Part shown: positions 35,656 to 42,966 of the stretch, piece by piece
Position numbering within the stretch: the stretch's first letter is position 1
How the letters are laid out: every line of letters starts with the position of its first letter
Assembly (NCBI GenBank): GCA_030841105.1
Contig: JAVEDE010000075.1
Location: forward strand, 1-44,178
DNA length: 44,178 nucleotides
DNA from: Pyrinomonadaceae bacterium
GTDB lineage: Bacteria; Acidobacteriota; Blastocatellia; Pyrinomonadales; Pyrinomonadaceae
Reading direction: 5' to 3'
The notes under the pieces: model-generated
Seen by the model: the letters and a program-made list of their open reading frames with translations, nothing else
What the model was told of the DNA's origin: nothing
Database searches by the model: none
Translations under genes and position numbers: made by a program

Positions 35656-35997
35656 ATGCGAAAAAATAATAACACGGGCGCAGCACCCGCGCGTGCGCGA
35701 CGAGAGCCGAGTTTTGATGAGCCGCTGCGGCGTTGGTCAACCGTGCCGATTAGCGTGGAGCGGGCGAGCGAGTTGGTGGATGCCTTCACACGTTATGATG
35801 ACGGTGACATGTTAGACGCCTTGATCCAGTTGATCTGTGGTCTGGCTCCTCCGCCCGCGCCGGACGAGTTGGAGGACTTGGACGAGCGGAGGTTGGCGGG
35901 CACGGCTGCGTTGGAGCGAGCCTTCACGGACACGCGGCGGGCGCACAATGAACTCGGCGCGTATGTCGTGGAGTTGAAGTGCGCCGAGTGGGAATAG
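35656..35997 (+). CDS. short protein of unknown function, divergent from the HTH gene
   Basis: 113 residues from an ATG with an ideal AAGGAG seven bases upstream; an in-frame ATG at 35578 lies in the leader and has no ribosome binding site. The protein begins MRKNNNTGAAPARARREPSF, followed by predicted helices (ISVERASELVDAFTRYDDGD, MLDALIQLICGL) and a long acidic/basic helix toward the end (LEDLDERRLAGTAALERAFT). No cysteine pairs or enzymatic motif. Its promoter is overlapped by two operators, so it is a repressed partner of the HTH module. Family not recognised. Confidence 0.7.
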   Translation: MRKNNNTGAAPARARREPSFDEPLRRWSTVPISVERASELVDAFTRYDDGDMLDALIQLICGLAPPPAPDELEDLDERRLAGTAALERAFTDTRRAHNELGAYVVELKCAEWE

Positions 35998-36140
35998 TTC
36001 GACGCGGCGACGTGGTGAGGGCGCAACTTTTTACATTCTTAACATCATTTTTCCGAACCGGGGGGCGGGTCGCGCGTATAATCTGCCGTAGCAGATTCAC
36101 CAGAGGGCGCGCACCGCGCCGCACGTCAGGAGAAAAACCG

Positions 36141-38129
36141 ATGAGTTCTCGTTTCCGTCCACAGGACGCGGCCGCAGTAGTTTGCTTGCTGTCGCTCCTC
36201 TTGCAGCCCGTCCACGCGCAGACCGCCGCCGCCTCCACCGCCCAACCGAAGAAGCCCGCCGCCACCGCGGCGACGAAGACGCGCACAGGCGGTGCGGCCG
36301 ACCCGTTGGCCGCCGAGCGGCGCGCGAACGCCATCGCGCTCGTCAACGCGCTCGCGGACGAGTCGCGCGGCTTCCGCGATCAGACGCTCAAGGCGCGCGT
36401 GCAGATGCAGGCGGGCGATGCCCTCTGGGAGACGGACAAGGAGCGCGCGCGCGCACTCTTCCGCCGCGCGTGGGATTCTGCGGAGGCGGCCGACACGGAG
36501 AACATGCGTCGAGGCGAAGAGCAGAACCGCGCGGCCGGGCGGCCCAGCACGCGCGGTCTCAACATCCCGAATTTGCGCGGCGAAGTGTTGCGCCTCGCGG
36601 CCAAACGCGAGCGCGCGCTCGGCGAGGAGTTTTTAGTCCGGATGGAGGAGGCGCGCAAACGCGAGACGGGCGAACTGAACAACGCGTCCGCCAATCTCCC
36701 GACGGGCGCGCCCACCGCAGCAACGGCGACTCCGAACGCCGCCGGGGGAAAACAGGCGCAGCCCGAACGACGCGACCCCGAACAGACGCCGCCCGACGTG
36801 GCGCGTCGCATCCAACTCGCCATGCAGTTTCTCGCGGACGGCGACGTTGAGCGTGCGTTGCAATTCGCCGACCCGGTGTTGAATAGCGTCAACCCTCTGT
36901 CGGTCGAGTTTCTCGTCCAGTTGCGCGAGAAGAGCGCGGCCGAGGCCGACCGACGTTACAACGCGCTGCTCACGAGCGTCGCCCTCGCTCCCACGTCCGA
37001 CGCGGGCGACATCCTGCTGCTCTCCTCTTACGTGCTCACGCCCGGCCTCTACATGACCGTCGGGGAGGGCGGCCAGGGCATCTCTTCGAGCCAGCGGCGC
37101 GGCGACATCACCACGCCCGATCTGCCCGCCGCGTTGCGCGTCGCCTTCGCGCGCGCCGCCTCGCAGGTGTTGCTGCGCCCGCTGCCGCAAGCGGATCAGG
37201 ACGCGTCGGCGACGGGGCGCGTCGGCATGTTCTTCGTCATCTCGCGCCTGATGCCCTTCTTCGAGCAGGTCATTCCGGACGGCGTGCCCGCGTTGCGCGC
37301 GCGTCTCGCCGCGCTCAACCCGGACATCCCCGAACGCGCGCGCGATAATTTTGAAGACGACTTGAAGCGCGGCCTCGTCCCCGAAGGCGCGCAGGGCGAC
37401 CCCGTGCAGGAGTCGCTCGACCGTGCCGGGCGCGCGACCGACCCGCGCGAGCGCGACATGGCTTACCTGCGCGCCGCGCAGGCCGCCGCCTCCAAAGGCG
37501 AAGAACGCGCGCGCGACTTCGCAGACAAGATCGAGGACTCGGAGTTGCGCCGACAGACGCGCGCCTTCATCGCCTTCGCTCTGGTCAACCGCGCGATCAG
37601 GGACAAGAAGGACGGGGCGGAAGTGTTGCGCCTGCTCGCGGCTTCGGGCGAACTGACGCCCGTGCAGCGCGCGTGGGCTTACACGGAGGCCGCGCGCTTG
37701 CTCGCGAAAGACGACCGCACGCGCGCGCTCGAAGCGTTGGAATCGGCCGCCACCGCCGCGAAAGGCATTGACGCGGCCGACCCCGACCGCGTGCGCTCGA
37801 CCGTCGCCGTCGCCACGCGCTTCTTCGACTTCGACCGCAACCGCGCGTGGGAGATCATGGCCGACGCGGTGAAGGCCGCGAACGCCGCGCCCGAATTTAC
37901 CGGCGCGGACGCCGGACTCTCCTCGCGCATACGCTCCGGCGGCATGAGCATGACGATGAACTTCTCCGCCCCGGTCTTCGACCTCACGGGCGTCTTCCAG
38001 ACGCTCGCCCGCGAAGACATGAACCGCGCCGTCGCGCTCGCGCAGACGTTCACGAACGAGTCGCCCCGCGCCGTCGCCACGCTCGCCGTCGCGCGCGCCG
38101 TGCTCGACGGCGACAAAGCGAAGCCGTGA
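36141..38129 (+). CDS. exported helical protein of unknown function
   Basis: 662 residues. A signal peptide (AAAVVCLLSLLLQPVHAQ) is followed by an Ala/Lys/Thr-rich linker and then almost entirely helical sequence rich in Ala, Arg, Glu and Leu. Many helix pairs look like tetratrico-type or HEAT-like solenoids (for example MQAGDALWETDKERARALFR, RAWAYTEAARLLAKDDRTRA, AVATRFFDFDRNRAWEIMAD). No catalytic motif was seen. The start has AGGAG eight bases before the ATG. Proteins of this sort, with repeated 'work done per helix pair' layout and no named family, are common in Acidobacteriota. The 3' end runs into degenerate 30-bp repeats. Confidence 0.75.
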   Translation: MSSRFRPQDAAAVVCLLSLLLQPVHAQTAAASTAQPKKPAATAATKTRTGGAADPLAAERRANAIALVNALADESRGFRDQTLKARVQMQAGDALWETDKERARALFRRAWDSAEAADTENMRRGEEQNRAAGRPSTRGLNIPNLRGEVLRLAAKRERALGEEFLVRMEEARKRETGELNNASANLPTGAPTAATATPNAAGGKQAQPERRDPEQTPPDVARRIQLAMQFLADGDVERALQFADPVLNSVNPLSVEFLVQLREKSAAEADRRYNALLTSVALAPTSDAGDILLLSSYVLTPGLYMTVGEGGQGISSSQRRGDITTPDLPAALRVAFARAASQVLLRPLPQADQDASATGRVGMFFVISRLMPFFEQVIPDGVPALRARLAALNPDIPERARDNFEDDLKRGLVPEGAQGDPVQESLDRAGRATDPRERDMAYLRAAQAAASKGEERARDFADKIEDSELRRQTRAFIAFALVNRAIRDKKDGAEVLRLLAASGELTPVQRAWAYTEAARLLAKDDRTRALEALESAATAAKGIDAADPDRVRSTVAVATRFFDFDRNRAWEIMADAVKAANAAPEFTGADAGLSSRIRSGGMSMTMNFSAPVFDLTGVFQTLAREDMNRAVALAQTFTNESPRAVATLAVARAVLDGDKAKP

Positions 38130-38240
38130 TCTTGAGCGTGAAGTCGAAGCCTTAAAGCGAAGTAGAAATGATGTCGTGGCCTTGAGAGCGAAGTAGAATT
38201 GAAGTCGCGGCCTTGAGAATGAAGTCTTGGTCTGGCGCGT
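38128..38240. repeat. degenerate tandem repeats of about 30 bp
   Basis: Units beginning GCCTTAAAGCGAAGTAGAAA (38149), GCCTTGAGAGCGAAGTAGAA (38179) and GCCTTGAGAATGAAGTC (38210), with a partial unit before them (ATCTTGAGCGTGAAGTC). They start at the stop codon of the preceding gene and end near the stop of the converging one. Not an inverted repeat, so different from the heptamer hairpins. Confidence 0.75.
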
Positions 38241-38269
38241 CGAAGCGAAGCCGCGGTCTTTGCGCGTCG

Positions 38270-38845
38270 TCAAAAGTTGAGACGCCCGCCGAACGCCGTG
38301 AGGGCGAGGACGACGCAGTGCATCAAGAGGCCGACGAGCAGCCCCGCGCGTCGTGAGCGGCGGCCGAGCGTCTTGCGATAACGAAGCAGCGCGTCGGCGC
38401 CGAGCGGCAGCCAGAGCAGGAGACCTGAGACGAGGCCGGGCGAGTAGGAGACGGTGTAGAGGCTGGCGGCGAGGTGCGAGACGGCGTTGAGCAGGAAGGC
38501 GACGCCGTAGGCGACGGGCAGCCAGCGCAAATTTTTGTAGCGCGGCGTGAGCGCGACGCCCGCCGCCATCAACAGCAGGGCGAGCGCGTTCCAGATGAGA
38601 AACGGGCGCGGCGCGAGTTCGACGTTCCACACGCGCGCGAGCCACGCGGTAAAGCCCTCTCCGCCCCACCACTCTTCCAGAATATGAATCGCATACGTCG
38701 CGGGGAACAGCCAGCCCCACGCGCCCGGACGCCTCTCGATACTCGATTGCTCATCCACACTCGATTGCTCGTCCGCGCGCGAGTTCATGCGAGCGTCGCT
38801 CGCCACACCATGCTGCTGCTGCCGCTGCGGTCGCCAGCCGCTCAC
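38270..38845 (-). CDS. HXXEE-domain membrane protein
   Basis: About 191 residues. The family motif H-x-x-E-E is in ATYAIHILEEWWGGEGFTAW. Four to five hydrophobic helices follow (FLIWNALALLLMAAGVAL, WLPVAYGVAFLLNAVSHLAA, LVSGLLLWLPLGADALL, LLVGLLMHCVVLALTAF). The function of the family is unknown, though the clustered His and Glu suggest metal-dependent membrane chemistry. The GTG start overlaps the bshB1 stop codon (GTGA), so translation is coupled; an ATG at 38786-38788 could be the true start because the first 35 residues are low in complexity. Confidence 0.7.
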   Translation of the reverse strand: MSGWRPQRQQQHGVASDARMNSRADEQSSVDEQSSIERRPGAWGWLFPATYAIHILEEWWGGEGFTAWLARVWNVELAPRPFLIWNALALLLMAAGVALTPRYKNLRWLPVAYGVAFLLNAVSHLAASLYTVSYSPGLVSGLLLWLPLGADALLRYRKTLGRRSRRAGLLVGLLMHCVVLALTAFGGRLNF

Positions 38846-39588
38846 GAATAAATGTTCATCGGTTGGGTGAGCAACTTCACGGGGTCTTCGACGTTGAGCG
38901 CCTCGCGGACGTAGAAGGCTTCGCCGGCGGCGGCGTTGACGAGCGAGCCGTAGTAACGCATGCGGTGCTCGATCTGCGCGAGGAAATTTTTGTCGCTGAT
39001 GCGCGTCTCCGGTTCGTCCGCGCCCGCGCGGTAAAACTGCGACGTGTGCGCGCGGATCGCGTCCATCTTCTCCGCCACGAAGTCCGACACGTCCACGACG
39101 AACGACGGCACGACGAGCCGCGAGTAGACGGCGTGCGCGAGCGACGGCATGGGCATCTGTTCCTGCCCGTGCTCCTCGTCGTAGCGGCGCATGCTGGCGA
39201 GCCGCGCCGCTTCGCGCACGAGCCGCGCGGTGGCCGCGTGATCCGGGTGCGGGTCGTCCCAGTGCGAGGTGAAGACGACGCGCGGGCGCAGGTTGCGGAA
39301 GACACGCACGAGGGCGCGGCGCGCGTCGTCCGTCAGCATGACGTGGCCGTCGGGCAGTCCGAGGTTGAGCCGCGCGTCGAGACGCATCAGCCGCGCTGCC
39401 TCGCGCGCCTCTTCCGCGCGCCCTTCCATAGTCCCGCGCGTGCCCATCTCGCCGCGCGTCATGTCGAGCACGCCCGTGCGGTAGCCCTGTGATTTCAACT
39501 TGAGAAGCGTGCCCGCCACCGTCAACTCCGCGTCGTCCGGGTGCGAGAAGACGGCCAGCGCGTCCAGCGGCTTGTGCTCTGTGGTCAT
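38842..39588 (-). CDS. bshB1: bacillithiol biosynthesis deacetylase
   Basis: 248 residues, LmbE/PIG-L fold. It removes the acetyl group from GlcNAc-malate, the BshA product. The zinc and catalytic motif is AVFSHPDDAEL, with the third ligand in SHWDDPHPDHAATARLV. DMTRGEMGTRGT and RAEEAREAARLM are typical of BshB1, as is the HTSQFYRAGADEPETRISDK block. It lies 5.4 kb from bshA, on the same strand. The start codon ATG at 39588 has no strong Shine-Dalgarno. It is transcribed divergently from the RNase Z-like gene, with about 136 bases between. Confidence 0.9.
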   Translation of the reverse strand: MTTEHKPLDALAVFSHPDDAELTVAGTLLKLKSQGYRTGVLDMTRGEMGTRGTMEGRAEEAREAARLMRLDARLNLGLPDGHVMLTDDARRALVRVFRNLRPRVVFTSHWDDPHPDHAATARLVREAARLASMRRYDEEHGQEQMPMPSLAHAVYSRLVVPSFVVDVSDFVAEKMDAIRAHTSQFYRAGADEPETRISDKNFLAQIEHRMRYYGSLVNAAAGEAFYVREALNVEDPVKLLTQPMNIYS

Positions 39589-39724
39589 AAATTTTCGTCC
39601 GTATAGTTTCGTCCCGGTCTGGATGAACTTTAATTTAACACGCGGGCGCGCGACGCGGCGAGTTTGACGCTTTCAACGCGCGCTTGTTAGCCTGCACGGA
39701 CACAAGGGAGGCACTGTCGCAAAC

Positions 39725-40492
39725 ATGAAACTCGTCGTCTTAGGGTCGGGTACGTCCGTCCCGCACCCCGCGCGCGCTTCGTCGGCCTACTGGCTAGAGA
39801 CCGCGGGCGGCCGCACGCTCCTGCTCGACATCAGCGCGGCGGCGATTCTCCGCATGGCGCAGGAGCGCTTGGACTGGGTGAACCTCGACGCCATCTGGAT
39901 CAGCCATTTCCACCTCGATCATCTCGGCGGACTCTTCCCCTTCCTCTTCGGCACGAAGCACGCGCCCGACACGCAGAGACGCCGCAAGCCGCTTTACATC
40001 TACGCCCCGCCCGGCTTGAAAAAACTTTTCGACGCCTTCGACTCGGCGGGCGACTACCGACTGCTCAAGCAACGCTTCCCCGTCGAAATCTGCGAAGTCA
40101 ACCCGCGCGCAAAGTTTAGGATGCTGCCCAACCTCCACGCCGAATTTTTCTCCACGCCGCACACGGACGAGAGCCTCGCCATCAAATTAATTGACCGCGA
40201 CAAGGCTTCGCTCGTCTACACCTCCGACACGGGCTACACCGATGCCCTCGCCGATTTCGCACGCGGCGTCTCGCTCTTCCTCATGGAGTGCTCCTTCTTC
40301 CGCAACAAGCCCGTCGAACTCCATCTCAAACTCGCCGAGGCGATGCAACTCGCCGCACAATCCGGCGCGCGACGCGTCATGCTCTCGCACCTCTACCCCG
40401 AATGGGACGGCCTCGACCTCGTCGCCGAAGCGAAAAAACTCTGGGGCGGCGAGACCATCGAAGCGCGCGACGGCCTGCGGGTGGAAATCTAA
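39725..40492 (+). CDS. metallo-beta-lactamase-fold hydrolase, ribonuclease Z-like
   Basis: 255 residues. All metal ligands are visible: ISHFHLDHLGG (HxHxDH), STPHTDES, YTSDTGYTD and LSHLYPEWDG. The beginning MKLVVLGSGTSVPHPARASS is typical of RNase Z/ElaC and of the related hydrolases. The exosite arm for tRNA binding of RNase Z seems reduced (KHAPDTQRRRKPLYIYAPPG), so it may be a relative acting on another phosphodiester rather than the tRNA 3' processing enzyme. Monocistronic; GGGAGG at 39707-39712 precedes the ATG by about 12 bases. Confidence 0.85.
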   Translation: MKLVVLGSGTSVPHPARASSAYWLETAGGRTLLLDISAAAILRMAQERLDWVNLDAIWISHFHLDHLGGLFPFLFGTKHAPDTQRRRKPLYIYAPPGLKKLFDAFDSAGDYRLLKQRFPVEICEVNPRAKFRMLPNLHAEFFSTPHTDESLAIKLIDRDKASLVYTSDTGYTDALADFARGVSLFLMECSFFRNKPVELHLKLAEAMQLAAQSGARRVMLSHLYPEWDGLDLVAEAKKLWGGETIEARDGLRVEI

Positions 40493-40611
40493 GAGTGAGC
40501 CGTAAGCAGTAAGCTGTAGTTTGAGATTGACGGGCGGGGTAAAGATAAAAGTTCGGGCTGGCTACTCAAGAGAGACTACTGGTTACTAATCTACTCCTTA
40601 CCGCCTTAAGC

Positions 40612-40647
40612 GGAGAGGGCAGCGCTGTCCTTGCCGCTGCCCTCTCC
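40612..40647. terminator. GC-rich hairpin between convergent genes
   Basis: GGAGAGGGCAGCG (40612-40624) pairs perfectly with CGCTGCCCTCTCC (40635-40647), 10-base loop. It lies between the RNase Z-like gene (+) and the efflux gene (-), 28 bases after the stop of the latter. There is no T tract. Confidence 0.65.
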
Positions 40648-40674
40648 GATGCGTGCGTTGACCGGGGGAACGGG

Positions 40675-42930
40675 TCAGCGCACGCGAACCTGCACCTGAT
40701 TGGCTTCGAGCGAGTTGCCGGTCGCGCGTTGCAGTTCGGCGACGGCCTTGTTGAGTTCGGTCTGCGCGCGCAACTCGTTGCCGCGCGCGGCGGCGAGCGC
40801 GTTCTGGCGTTCGAGGACGAGGAAGAAGGTTGACTGCCCCGCGTCGAACTTGCGCTGCTCGCTCTGGTACTGCTGCTCGGTCGCGCTGCGCTGGAAGGCC
40901 GCCGCGCGCAAACGCGACTCGGCCGTGCGCGTCACCTGCAAGGCGTTGCGCACGTCCACCTGAATCAACTGTTCGAGTTGCTCGCGCTGCACGCGGATGC
41001 GGTCGCGCTCGACGAGCGTGCGTCCGAGTTGCGCCTCGGCCGTGCGGTTGCGCAGAGGCAAGTTGAGTTGCACGCCGACGCGAAAGTTGTTGAAGCGGTT
41101 CGCGCCGAGGTTGGCGATTGACTGGCCGTAGCCGCCGACGAGCGTATCGGGGAGCGTCTGCGCGGGCGCAGCGGGCAACGGGTCGAGGCCGTTCAGGGTA
41201 GAGAGTTGGTTGATGCGCGCGCGCAGTTGATCGTTCGTCGCGCTGAACGGGTTGACGCTCGTCGCATCGAACCTGCCCGCGAGACCGACCGCGCCGTAAG
41301 TGCCGACGAGATCAACCTGCGGCTTCGTCGCCTCGCGCGCAAGCCGCTGGTCGAGCAGGTTGATCTCGCGCTGAACGTCCGACTGTTGCAGTTCGGGGCG
41401 CGTCGTGAGCGCGGCCTGCATCGCCTCTTCGAGCGCGACAGCGGGCGGATGCACGTCCACCGTGTCCGTCGGTACGAGCGCGACCCGCCACACTTCCGAC
41501 TGCCGGTTCTCCGCGATCAAATTCTTGAGCGCGTTCTCCGCGCGCCCCACTTCGTCGAGCGCGACGTAGACGTTCTGCTCGAAGTTCGCCACCTGCGCCT
41601 CGGCCGCCACGATGTCAATCGGCGCGAGTTGCCCTTCGGCGACGAGGCGGCGGTTGTGTTCGAGTTGGGTGCGCGCGTCGCGTGCAGAGTCGCGCTGGAT
41701 TTGCAGGTTGCGAAGAGTGAAGACCAAATCCCAGTAGGCGCGCTGCACGCCCGTGATCGTCTCGATGGCGCGCTGGCGAAACTGCGCGTCGGTCAAGCTC
41801 AAATTCTTCTTGGCGATCTCGATCTGTCGGCGCGGGGCGTCGAAGCCGCGACCGCGCAGGAGCGGCTGCGCGTAGGTGAACGAGAAGGCCGTCGGGTATT
41901 GCGGGTTGAGCGCGGAGAAGAGACTGTTGGTCGTCTGGCGGCTGCTCGAAAAGTCGAAGCGGTAGTTGCCGCCCGCCGTCGGGGTGAGACCCTCGAATCG
42001 CATCGTGCCGCCGAAGCCGGAGGTCGTGACCGCGCCGCCCTCGCCGCCGCTCAGGAAACTCGCGACGGGCGTCTTGTTGCGTTCGTAAAAAGTCGTGGTG
42101 TTGAAGCGCGGATCATATGCCCCGCGCGCCGCGGTCAAGTCGAACTCGGCGGCGCGCACGTTCGTCCGCGCCACTTCGATGTCCTTGCCGTTCTGCAAGG
42201 CGAGTTCGATGGCCTCGCGCAAGGCGAGCGGCCGCTGCTCCGACATGTTGACGCCCACGCGTTCGAGCACTGGCAGCGTCGCGCCGAGCGTCGCGCGGTA
42301 ATCCGGCGCAACCGGCGGCACGGCGAGCGATGACTCCGCCGGGGCGTTCGACTGAACGACAACCTGCGGTTGTTGCTGCGGCGACGACAGAGGGACTTGC
42401 GTTTCACCCGCCACCGGCGCAGTCGCACCCGGCAACTGCGGCGACGCAAGCGGCGTCGGCGCAGCAATCGGCTGCGGCGACGCGAGCGGCGTTACATCAG
42501 GAGTCGTCGGCTGCGTCGTCGAGGTCGGCTGTGTCGCAGGGGTCGTCTGCGGCGTCGGCGCGAGGTTTGGTAAAGGCGTCGGCGCGACGACCGGCAGCGG
42601 CGTCGGCATGGGCGTCTGAGCCGGAGCGGGCGTCGCCTGCGGCTGTGCGTTCGCCGGGTCTTGCACGGCCGCGCGTTGCGACGCCTGCTGTCGTGATTGC
42701 TGCGACAACGACGCCGGAGATGCGACCGCGAGCGTGCCCATCAAGGGCACGTCCGCCGACTGCACTTGCGCCGACGCCGACGCGGGTTGCGCCGTGACCG
42801 CCGCCACAGTCGAATCTTGCCGCGCGACCGCTTGTTGCTGTTGCGCCGACGCCGTCGTCGTCGTGGCCGTCAGGCCGCAGGCGAGGAGGAGCGCGGGCGC
42901 GAAAAACTTTTTCGTCAAGTGTTGATTCAT
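40675..42930 (-). CDS. TolC-family outer membrane efflux protein with long proline-rich N-terminal region
   Basis: About 751 residues, some 250 more than usual for TolC. A signal peptide (FFAPALLLACGLTATTTTAS) is followed by about 180 residues rich in Pro, Thr, Gln and Ala with repeats like TPLPVVAPTPLPNLAPTP and PLASPQPIAAPTPLASPQ. The outer membrane factor part begins around RVGVNMSEQRPLALREAIEL and includes the helical hairpins (IAKKNLSLTDAQFRQRAIET, QLEHNRRLVAEGQLAPIDIV) and PLRNRTAEAQLGRTLVERDR. The start could be the ATG at 42930 or a TTG at 42945 that has AAGGGA nine bases upstream. It lies 36 bases after the RND pump gene, as outlet of the same efflux system. Confidence 0.88.
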   Translation of the reverse strand: MNQHLTKKFFAPALLLACGLTATTTTASAQQQQAVARQDSTVAAVTAQPASASAQVQSADVPLMGTLAVASPASLSQQSRQQASQRAAVQDPANAQPQATPAPAQTPMPTPLPVVAPTPLPNLAPTPQTTPATQPTSTTQPTTPDVTPLASPQPIAAPTPLASPQLPGATAPVAGETQVPLSSPQQQPQVVVQSNAPAESSLAVPPVAPDYRATLGATLPVLERVGVNMSEQRPLALREAIELALQNGKDIEVARTNVRAAEFDLTAARGAYDPRFNTTTFYERNKTPVASFLSGGEGGAVTTSGFGGTMRFEGLTPTAGGNYRFDFSSSRQTTNSLFSALNPQYPTAFSFTYAQPLLRGRGFDAPRRQIEIAKKNLSLTDAQFRQRAIETITGVQRAYWDLVFTLRNLQIQRDSARDARTQLEHNRRLVAEGQLAPIDIVAAEAQVANFEQNVYVALDEVGRAENALKNLIAENRQSEVWRVALVPTDTVDVHPPAVALEEAMQAALTTRPELQQSDVQREINLLDQRLAREATKPQVDLVGTYGAVGLAGRFDATSVNPFSATNDQLRARINQLSTLNGLDPLPAAPAQTLPDTLVGGYGQSIANLGANRFNNFRVGVQLNLPLRNRTAEAQLGRTLVERDRIRVQREQLEQLIQVDVRNALQVTRTAESRLRAAAFQRSATEQQYQSEQRKFDAGQSTFFLVLERQNALAAARGNELRAQTELNKAVAELQRATGNSLEANQVQVRVR

Positions 42931-42966
42931 GAGTCCGAACCGCAAATCTAAAATTCCCTTGTGTCC

